From Thozetella sp. PMI_491 (lineage: Eukaryota > Ascomycota > Sordariomycetes > Chaetosphaeriales > Chaetosphaeriaceae), in the NCBI GenBank assembly GCA_021432635.1, contig MU270103.1:124001-188000 (forward strand): a DNA stretch of 64,000 nt, read 5' to 3'. A program made the translations under genes and the position numbers. Every line of letters starts with the position of its first letter. Positions within the stretch are counted from its first letter, which is position 1. The notes beneath the pieces are model-generated. The model did no database searches. It was not told the DNA's origin and saw only the letters and a program-made list of their open reading frames with translations. Shown here in pieces: positions 56,314-64,000 of the stretch.

Positions 56314-59300
56314 TTAGGCCTTGGTGCCTACCGGCTCGACACCCCTCCGTTTGGGGTTGCTACGTCCGGTGCGCTTCTTGCTGGAGCTGGCCTTCTTGTC
56401 GGTTCCCTCGATGAACTTGATCAGCTCGTCGATGTTGCGGCTATCGATCGAAGGAGCGGTCGGGTTGCCCGGGATGGTGGGAAGGGTACTGGACGGCGAG
56501 CCGACCGAGACCTGGCGGGGCATGAAGCGGATGCCGGCCCGGAGCCGGCGCGCCTGCGAGTCCTTGGCCTGCTTGGCGATCGACACGGCATTCTGCGTGA
56601 GCTGCTCCAGCCAGCTCTCGGCCTCCTTGGTGTTCTTGTCCTCGGGCCCAAGAGCCGTCAGGAAGATGTTGTAGCTCTCCTTCATACGGTTGACCGCGGC
56701 CTTGGAGTCTGAGTCCAGGGCGAGCGCCTGAGCGAGCTGGAAGAGGAGGGTGGCCGAGTTGACCGACTGCCGGCCGAAGACCTTCTCGCACACGCGCAAG
56801 GACTCCTCGAACCAGCGGCGCGACTCGTGGTAGGCCTTGAGGTGCTGGAGCATCACGGCCGCGTTGTTGATAGTCGTGATGGTGTCCGGGTGGTCAGGGC
56901 CGTAGATGGTCTTCCACAGGTGCAGCGCATGCTTGGCGTAGACGAGCCCGTTCTTGCTGTCGCCCAGCTGGTGGAGGAAGAGGCTGAGGTTCAGGTAGTC
57001 CAGCACAGTCTCGGCAGAGTCGATGCCCATGGTCCGCTCAGAGACGATAACGGACTTGCGGGCCAGCTCCACAGCGGCCTCCTTCTGGTCCAGCTGGTAG
57101 TAGATCTGGGAGAGGGTGTGGTAGACCTGGGCGACCTCAGGGTGGACGAGACCGTAGATCTGCTCGTGGAGAGACAGAGACTCGAGCAGAAGCTCCTCGC
57201 CGAGCTTCCTCTGGCCCTGGATGATGGAGATGCGGCCCGCCTCGAGCGTCTCCTCGGCGATGGTGCTCCTAGGTGCGGAATCCTTCACCAATGGGACCAC
57301 GTTGACAATGTCGTCGGGAGTGAAGGTATGAGGCGTGGTGGTGGAGGAAGCGATGGAGGCTGGCGATCCATCGCGGGCCTTCTTCTTCTTCTTCTTGGAC
57401 TCACCGTTGGCCTGGCCATTGGTAGCGGGCTTGCTGGCATCCGCGGCGGCATCCTGCTCTTGCGCAAACACGTAGTCCTTAGCCTGGAGTTGAAGGCCGA
57501 GCTTCAGGGAGACGTCGCGGAGCACCTGCAGGTGCTGCAGCTGGCTCCACCAGCCATCCGGCAAGGCATACCGGAAGCGGCGGGCAGTCTCCTTCGCGAT
57601 GTCCTCCCTGAGCGTCTCAGGTGTAACCTTCTGGAACGCAAGGTCGGCATCGTCGTAAAGAGCGCGCAGCGACTCGTCAATGTCGGTGCTGGGCTTGGGG
57701 TTCAGACCAAAGCCGAGCAGGCAGTTCAGAAGGTGCGCGATGCAGGATGAGGTGAGGGGGAGCGGGAGGTATCGGAGGTACTTGGAAGCGATGTGCTTGA
57801 AAGACCTCGTGATCATCTCACGAACGCTGAGGTCACGCAGGCACTGCAGGCGGGGGTCGTCGCTGAGGGACGCGATCTTGCCGAGGTAGCGGATGTTAAT
57901 ACCGCGGCGGTGCAGGTTGCGGCTCAAGGAGCGTCCATCCATAGGGAAGCTGATGTCGGACTCCTTGAGGTCGTTTAGGAAGCCCGGGATGACGACGTCC
58001 CGGAGGAAGACGCAAGCATCCCGAACCTCTTGCTCGTCCTTGGTCATCTCCTCCTTCTCGGCGTCCGTCTGGGGGACCTGGCCGCTGAACACATCGGGGT
58101 TCAAGGCAAATTTGAAGTTGGACATGTCGATCCGGTCCTTGTTCTCCTCGGCAGGCTTAGCCTCGCCATCCTCAGCGCTGTCCGCAGCCTTGGCCTCCTC
58201 TTTCTGAGCGTCGCGCTTTTGGATCTCGGCGTTAACGTACTCACGAGCCTTCTGCTTCGCCAGAGCCTCGACCAGCTCAGGGCGCAAAACGGTCATCCGG
58301 TGAGGGTACTCAGAGCCCTCGAGGTCGCTGTCCTCCATCCAGGCAACATCCAGGGGAGTGATGCGGTACAGGTCCAGGACGTATTTGCGTCCATCCGTAC
58401 CGTGGAGACCCTTCATCTCCACGCTGGCCTCCAGGTCGAAGCGCTTGTTCTCCTTGTCCCAGACCGGGTGCTTCTTGATCCGCAGAGACTGCGCCAGCTT
58501 CTCGAAAGGCTGCACGAATCTCTCATCCAAGGCCACAATGTCCTTGCCCTCGACGGCACCGTAGTGGATTTGGTGCTCACCGGGCTCGGGTTGCTTAAAG
58601 ATGCCAGGTACGATGCTCTGGCCGACAATTCGCTTGCCGAGGTAATCAACCACGATGGTTCCGGGGGTATAGAGAGCGTCGATATCAAGCTGGTTGACGA
58701 GCTTGACGCCAAGAACGTCCTTGGCAGTGGCAACACGGGCGGCCTCGTCACCGCCCTCGCTGGTGAAGGTGCCAACGCCATCGGCACCGAACGACAGGAA
58801 CACGTTGTTGTAGATGTAGATCTGCGCATCCCGGCCCTCGGTGGGGTTGAGGGGGGCGACCTCTCCGCGCGCCACGAGGGCAGCGCCACGCACGGCGGCA
58901 TCGTTGTACTCGGCGAATAGCTTGGAGAGCAAGCGCTCGCGGAACACCCTATCCTGCACGGTTTCGGTAGGAAGATCCTTAGCAGACTGGAACTCCTCAT
59001 TCCAGTCCCTAAGAGTATCCGAATTCTCGGCGCCGGCGAAGAGGTACGTCTCCTGCGTACGGGTGATGTCCGGGCTGTGCGCGCAGTTGGAGGAAGACGG
59101 CGCCGGCACCAGCCAGGGGGCGGCGGGGATCGCGTTTCCGAACTGGAACGTGGCGAGAGGGTCCTTGCGGTTGAGGAACTCCTGGAGCTGGGTGAAAGCG
59201 TCCTTGAACGAAGGCGACAGCTCCTCGATCAAGGTCAAGAGAGAATGCGCCGAGTGGCCCTTGGGGGCAGCCCGAGGCAGGGGATCGAACTTCGTGTTGG

Positions 59301-60250
59301 AGGACTTGTTGACATAGAAGCCGCCGACGTGGGCGGTGATCTGATGCTGCTCGCCCTCGTTGGTTGTGACGATCAAGTACAGCAGATGGCCCTTCTGGCG
59401 CAAATGGGCCGGCGGAGGGTTCCACGAGGAGAGCGAGATGGACTTGACCGTCTTGGGTGCCGGGTCCGTCTCCGGAGGCAAGAGGGTCGACAGCGGAGGA
59501 GTGGCCTCGAAGTCGTACTCCTCAACCTCGGCCGACTCTGTGCTCTCGGGGGCAACCGTGTCGAACAGCGAGACTCCAGCCAGTATGCCCTGGGCCGTCT
59601 CGGTGCGGTCTCCGGCTGCCCCGATGAGCTCGCGAACGCGAATCATATGGATCCTAGCATCCTTCTCCGTGTATGGGTCCTCGACGAGGTGGAGCTCGTC
59701 ACCGTTGGAAATGCCCTTAATGTCTCCGATCTGTATAAAATCGTTGATGCGCTCGTCGTTGTGTTCGAGATGGAAGCACGAGTACTGGAGGGCCTGGGGG
59801 AGCTCGATTATCGACTGCCGAACCTCGTGAACCTGCTCCTGAGGAGCGACCTGGGATTTGTTAGCACACGGGCGTACCTGTCGCACTACCGAGGCGGTTA
59901 CTGACCACGATAGCGAGCTTCTTGGGCTCGTGGGGCAGAACGACGGTGATGTTGAGCAGGGCATCTGGAGTGGGTTAGCCCGGATCCTCGGGGCACGCGA
60001 GCATCTCATAAATTTTTTTTCCGAGCTGCGAGGTTGCAGTATGCATACCTTCAGGAGCTGGCTCGGCGCCCTCCTCGGCTTCTGGGGCCTTGGTGGGCTG
60101 CGTCGCATCTGGAGAAGCTTTAGAGGTCTTGCTGGCTGATCAGACGAGGCGTGTAAGTCGGAGAGGCCATATTCAAAGGGGCTTGTAAAGGGGCGTACCA
60201 TCGCCGGCAGAGCTGCCTTCGGACGGCCCGTTTGATGTCGCACTGGCCAT
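56314..60250 (-). CDS. clu1: Clustered mitochondria protein CLU1/TIF31
   Basis: Large cytosolic RNA-binding protein needed for normal mitochondrial distribution; loss makes mitochondria cluster in yeast and Dictyostelium. It co-purifies with eIF3 in yeast. Exons are 60250-60199, 60135-60049, 59964-59906 and 59850-56314, giving 1244 residues starting MASATSNGPSEGSS. The three 5' introns have clear branch and acceptor sites and matching phases. An N-terminal ubiquitin-like CLU-N region follows the start (LLNITVVLPHEPKKLAIVVAP, then QEQVHEVRQSIIELP). Next come the central CLU domain (FGADGVGTFTSEGG, VDYLGKRIVGQSIVPGI, KKHPVWDKENKRFDL), the eIF3 p135 segment and, near residues 960-1130, tetratricopeptide repeats (for example LVHPEVAQVYHTLSQIYY and PDHPDTITTINNAAVMLQHL). 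The C-terminus is basic (SSKKRTGRSNPKRRG). Length matches fungal homologues (about 1250-1300). Confidence 0.96.
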
Positions 60251-61207
60251 TGTGTCTAGGTCTATCTTTCAAGGTAAACCTCTATGCAAAGGCTAGGAGA
60301 TGCAGGTCTTGTATTAACGATCGCCGACGTATCCGAGAAGGTAGGGACACGGAAAGGACGTCGGTCGAGTCACTGTCGCCGGGGAACAGCAGGGTGCATA
60401 AAAGGAGAGGAAGTACCAGATTCCCAGAAAAAACGAAACCCAATTGGAAAAACTGGGCTATTTCGGGACCAGGAGACAGCAAAAGGAGGGGAAAGTAAGA
60501 GGTGGTGAAGTAGGGGACCTCGAGAGGCTTTTTGCCAAAGTCATGAACAAGGCTCAAAAATTTCAGAGCTCAGCTTTTTTTTTTTCCCCGATGATGTAGA
60601 AGAACGCGGTCCCGGGCCACGGGGACTGGCAGTGGGGAGGGGGCACCGCATAGCGCTACTATGCTTACACCCCCCCAAGGCCCTGGTTTGGCCCCTGACT
60701 CGCCGGCTCCCCTTCGCATTCCTTTTGGGCCAGCACGTCGTCTCGGGCAATCAAAGGTGAGGCGATTCTAAAATCAATGCACCAGGATGGGAACCCGACG
60801 CCCTTGGTTCGCCCGCAAAACTGTGGGCTCTGTCCCCAAGACACGAGCTGAAGGACGCGGTCTTTCTACTATGTGCAAAAGGCGCCTGGAGGCTGCATCT
60901 AGTATCATGACGCCCGCCGTAAGCATAGCGGGCCATCCCGTCCCAATTTCGTGCTATTACCGGTAGCCGCTCGGAGCCGTCCAGCGCTGGACGGAACTGG
61001 CGGACGGGCGGCCCCAGATCGGACCCAGTTTTAAGAAAAATAAATAGACTATTCCCAATCAGGAAATCAAGTAAACAACATCCTCACAACTGCGAGCATC
61101 CTTCACGCTCCAACTCGCTTCGTCAGAGTGCCATCAACAGCAGGACGGCAGCCGTGATTTCCTGTTCTTAATATATATCCTCAGCATGCTTTCGGTATAC
61201 TTCGACC
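60251..61207. promoter_or_regulatory. Divergent promoter region of CLU1 and the 729-residue protein gene
   Basis: The 957 bases between two divergent starts hold both promoters. A TTAATATATATCC element is at about 61168-61180, only some 30 bases before the plus-strand start codon. A T run lies near 60585-60596. No RNA gene recognised. Confidence 0.5.
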
Positions 61208-61221
61208 ATGGACGTCGCTAA
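61186..61221 (+). other. Upstream ORF overlapping the next gene's start
   Basis: An 11-codon frame (MLSVYFDHGRR) begins 22 bases before the main ATG in another frame and ends 11 bases past that ATG's third base. If the transcript begins upstream of it, it would compete with the main start. The nearby TATA-like element makes it possible that transcription starts too late to include it. Confidence 0.35.
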
Positions 61222-63397
61222 CCTTTCCTCGCTGTCTTGCACCGCGCTAGAGGCCCGACGCGTCTCGGCCCCCGCACCCTGGACGACAGCCAGATGCCTC
61301 AGGTTACTTCGCCCGTTGGCCGCCAATATTTCTTCTCTGAAAAAGTACTCACAACCTAGTCCTGCGGCCGCGGACTGTCGCAAGCGGCCGCTGGCTCCGG
61401 AGGCGGAGGACGCTGCGGTCCGGCGAGTTCGGCAACGAACCTACTCCCGGGCCGAGACGCGTGGGCGGAGAGGCCGGGGCAGGCCGCCTGCCCGGGAAGC
61501 CGCCCGGGAAACGTTATCTTTAGAGGAATTCCTTGCGCCGGCCACGCCGGAGAAAGCGCAAGAGGTGTACAGTGAACGCCAGACTCATCTAAAGTGTCGG
61601 CATTCCGTCTGCAGCTGGTCGACGCCTGCCGAGCGCCCTGAGTCGGCCGAAAAGTGCTTTTTTGAGCGAGAGCTGGGCTATCTCCGCCGTCTAGTTGGCC
61701 TTGATCTCTACCGCAATTATGAGTCCATTCTGCGGGATCTCGACTCAATACTACGCGCTACAACCGAGGATGGCGACGCGGCAGAGCCAGCACCGAAGTC
61801 GCTTCTCGGTCTCTGCCTCCGCAAAATTCCAGACGCAATAGCCCACCAGGAGGCGTTCGAAGAGCAGGAAGCTGAGGAGAACCGAGCAAAGACCTTCTTG
61901 GACCAGTCTCACGTGTCGTCGAGCTTCTACTCTATGATCGAGTCGAGGCTGTCCGTAGCCGACGGCACCGGCTACACGCCCTTGAAGACGGTCGTCCGCG
62001 CACACGCTCTCCGGAGTATCTCACAAATAAACGCCATGGGGATTCCGTTCGGTACTGACTTCTGCTGCGTGGCAATATCGCTGTGCAGGACCTACCGCGT
62101 TCCGCTCCGAGAGCTGGAGGGTCTCGTCACTAGCATCACCGACGCCCGCATGCCCAACCCCACCGCCGTGGACTCGGACGTATTCAAGCTGGACACGATG
62201 CGTCCTTTCCTCCTCCCAAGGTACTCCGGCCACGGCTACCGAGCCCTTACCCATCGAGTGCTCTCGCGCGTGCTCGCCAATGACAACCTACCGCTCGAGT
62301 GGATTTGGACCTCAAGATTCACTAGGATTTGGGAGCGTGCCATGGAAGCCTTCTCGCAGGAAGACTCATGCACAGATGTGATGGGACTCGTGGCCAGCAC
62401 GGTAGCTCTTGTCGGCAACCATAAGGCGGTTGAAGGACCGGAGCAGCCACCGTTGTGTCGCCGCCGTTCGTCTCGGATGGCGTCGTTAGAACCAGGAGAC
62501 GTTCTGTTTCCTCTTTTGACGCGCCTAGCCGCAGCGGTTGTCCATTCTCGGGGCTCAGGCGTCCCGCTGACTACCCAGCAAACCGTCCTGGCGCGGAGGC
62601 GAGTCCGACGAGTCCTCGATGCCTGCTTGAGCGAGACTCAGCGCGGCCACAAGCACATCAGGAAGCAGCTGACCACGTACCTCCTGGCACTTGCCGGAAT
62701 CTTGTCCTCGCACACCTGGGCCTTGGCTGGAGACGACAACCTAGCAGTTGTTGAAGACGAGTTCTTGGATCCGCGCTGGATCGCGATCGTCAACAACACC
62801 TGGCGCGACCTAGGCCGAGACGAGTTCCGCCACAATCTCTACTACGACAAGACCAAGATGCTGGTATCCGAGCTCGCAGAACTCAGCGGATGCCCTACGC
62901 ACTCGAGGATGGAGCACTTGATGCACTACTGCGACCAGGTGGACCAGCTACGCGTCTCCGACCTGGAACATCTGCGGTTCGATGCCGCCTTCTACCTCGC
63001 CAACCGGACCATGAAGTTTCACGATCGGTCCTTCGCTGAGCGGCTCACCAAGGAGAATGGAAACGTCAGCCTCGCGAGCTGGCGCTGGGACGACGGCATC
63101 AGCGAGTGGGTCACCAAGACACCAGTCGTGCCGACCCAGGCGAGGACGACATCGGCGGACAACCAGGCTGTGCTGGCCGATCCACCCAGCCCGTCCCCGC
63201 AGGTGGAAGACTGGGGGACGATACCAGGAGGCCTCGACGAGCTGGCCGTGGACAACGACGACCTAGGGCAAGAGAACCTAGGCGGCGGCGTCGTCAGAAC
63301 GAGCAAGAGGGTTGTATCGGCCAGACGGCGTCAGCCCTTGAGGCGCATCTCGAACCAACGCGTGGCATACAGCTCCGATGACGAGTTGGGGATCTGA
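61208..63397 (+). CDS. Uncharacterised 729-residue protein
   Basis: Single long exon with strong GC-ending codon bias, ending at a TGA. I do not recognise a named family. The N-terminal ~100 residues are basic and disordered (KRPLAPEAEDAAVRR, RVRQRTYSRAETRGRRGRGR), with nuclear-localisation-like clusters. Residues ~110-640 look like a largely helical, folded region with Cys/His at CRHSVCSW, a charged coiled stretch (HQEAFEEQEAEENRAKTF) and well-ordered segments such as GIPFGTDFCCVAISLCRTY and DPRWIAIVNNTWRDLGRDEF. The C-terminus is disordered and ends ARRRQPLRRISNQRVAYSSDD with ELGI. The layout suggests a conserved nuclear protein, possibly part of a larger complex, but that is inference. The start may be affected by the overlapping upstream ORF. 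Confidence 0.8.
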   Translation: MDVANLSSLSCTALEARRVSAPAPWTTARCLRLLRPLAANISSLKKYSQPSPAAADCRKRPLAPEAEDAAVRRVRQRTYSRAETRGRRGRGRPPAREAARETLSLEEFLAPATPEKAQEVYSERQTHLKCRHSVCSWSTPAERPESAEKCFFERELGYLRRLVGLDLYRNYESILRDLDSILRATTEDGDAAEPAPKSLLGLCLRKIPDAIAHQEAFEEQEAEENRAKTFLDQSHVSSSFYSMIESRLSVADGTGYTPLKTVVRAHALRSISQINAMGIPFGTDFCCVAISLCRTYRVPLRELEGLVTSITDARMPNPTAVDSDVFKLDTMRPFLLPRYSGHGYRALTHRVLSRVLANDNLPLEWIWTSRFTRIWERAMEAFSQEDSCTDVMGLVASTVALVGNHKAVEGPEQPPLCRRRSSRMASLEPGDVLFPLLTRLAAAVVHSRGSGVPLTTQQTVLARRRVRRVLDACLSETQRGHKHIRKQLTTYLLALAGILSSHTWALAGDDNLAVVEDEFLDPRWIAIVNNTWRDLGRDEFRHNLYYDKTKMLVSELAELSGCPTHSRMEHLMHYCDQVDQLRVSDLEHLRFDAAFYLANRTMKFHDRSFAERLTKENGNVSLASWRWDDGISEWVTKTPVVPTQARTTSADNQAVLADPPSPSPQVEDWGTIPGGLDELAVDNDDLGQENLGGGVVRTSKRVVSARRRQPLRRISNQRVAYSSDDELGI

Positions 63398-64000
63398 GCG
63401 TCCTCTGATAGCATGTAAATAACTGTATACCTAAGAATATAGACTAGCAATACGACATGTCCCACACAGGGCAGTTGCCCCGGTGGCAGCACGCGTCCGG
63501 CGTGGCCCAGGACACGTCGTCGACCTTGGCACTGCGGACATATACCAACATAGCCACACAGTTGCGCGAAGCGCATACCTAAGCTCGGTAGTAGGCTGTG
63601 TAAGTGTGGGTGTATAACGGCCATGCTCGCTTATATCGGTTATACCCGCCTGGTTCTGGCAGAGCAGCCCACTTGGTTTCTCTCCGTGATGACTCCACGG
63701 CGGTGGAATTGTCGATCATGAATGATACCGGTGAATCTATCTTTGGCAGTATGCCCGGCCAGCCCTATGCATGTCCGACCTCAGGCTTGCTACGCAGTAC
63801 ACCACCTCATGCGTCCCGCCAGGGGGGGGGGGAGAAGAAAGTGTTCGATGGATGCAGGTTCAATGCGAGCTTCGAAGCCGACTCTGTTTCGCAAAGCGAT
63901 GATGGTCGCCATCCCAAAGAAGGGCCGGGCTGCTTGCTGCCCACCTCTCAAACATCGGGTACACAGGAGGCTATCTCTCACATACTGATTCGAGCCCATT
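63398..64000. other. Downstream intergenic region to window end
   Basis: The 3' flank of the preceding gene. A G run is at about 63823-63832. Nothing else recognised before the window ends. Confidence 0.6.

Overview
This window is nuclear DNA of a filamentous ascomycete (Pezizomycotina, most likely Sordariomycetes). The signs are GC-rich genes with strong G/C third positions, short GT-AG introns with CTAAC/CTAAT branch points just upstream of the acceptor, a Zn(II)2Cys6 regulator, a GH54 arabinofuranosidase, a BNI4/AFR1-type protein, and long intergenic regions rich in homopolymers and GT/AC microsatellites. There is no sign of a plasmid, virus, CRISPR array or operon. Species and chromosome cannot be told from the sequence alone.

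Layout. 0-8.6 kb: a Zn2Cys6 transcription factor on the minus strand, then 6.9 kb without a convincing gene, ending in a pyrimidine-rich leader. 8.6-15 kb: BNI4/AFR1-like protein and tRNA-dihydrouridine synthase DUS1, both plus strand. 15-19.5 kb: a secreted GH54 alpha-L-arabinofuranosidase (minus) flanked on both sides by AT-richer, TpA-rich DNA. 19.5-27.5 kb: splicing factor CWC22 (minus) head-to-head with DPM2 (plus), then a BCAS3-like WD protein (minus). 27.5-30.7 kb: gene-poor, with an assembly gap and a 62-base poly-G run. 30.7-42.2 kb, all minus: an ING/PHD chromatin protein, a bactofilin-like beta-helical repeat protein, an uncharacterised multi-pass membrane protein with an apparent one-base frameshift, and a single-finger C2H2 protein. 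42.2-49.1 kb: 6.9 kb without a recognised protein gene but with a tRNA-like, Pol III-type element. 49.1-54.4 kb: a compact block of a PAR32-like protein (plus), RLP24 (minus), PAM18/TIM14 (plus) and a GFD2-like DEDDh nuclease (minus). 56.3-63.4 kb: CLU1/TIF31 (minus) divergent from an uncharacterised 729-residue protein (plus).

Most genes are housekeeping: RNA processing (CWC22, DUS1, RLP24, GFD2-like), glycosylation (DPM2), mitochondria (PAM18, CLU1), chromatin and transcription (ING, C2H2, Zn2Cys6), and polarity or nutrient signalling (BNI4, PAR32-like). They share no single pathway. For every spliced gene except the membrane protein, the exon models were built by hand from donor, branch and acceptor sites and checked to give one open frame. 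Four genes carry an intron directly after the start codon or within the first few codons.

The most noteworthy item is the bactofilin-like gene at 34.7-35.6 kb. It encodes about five 18-residue beta-helical coils, and one exon encodes exactly one coil. The tRNA-like element, the uncharacterised 729-residue protein and the frameshifted membrane protein are the other items worth following up.
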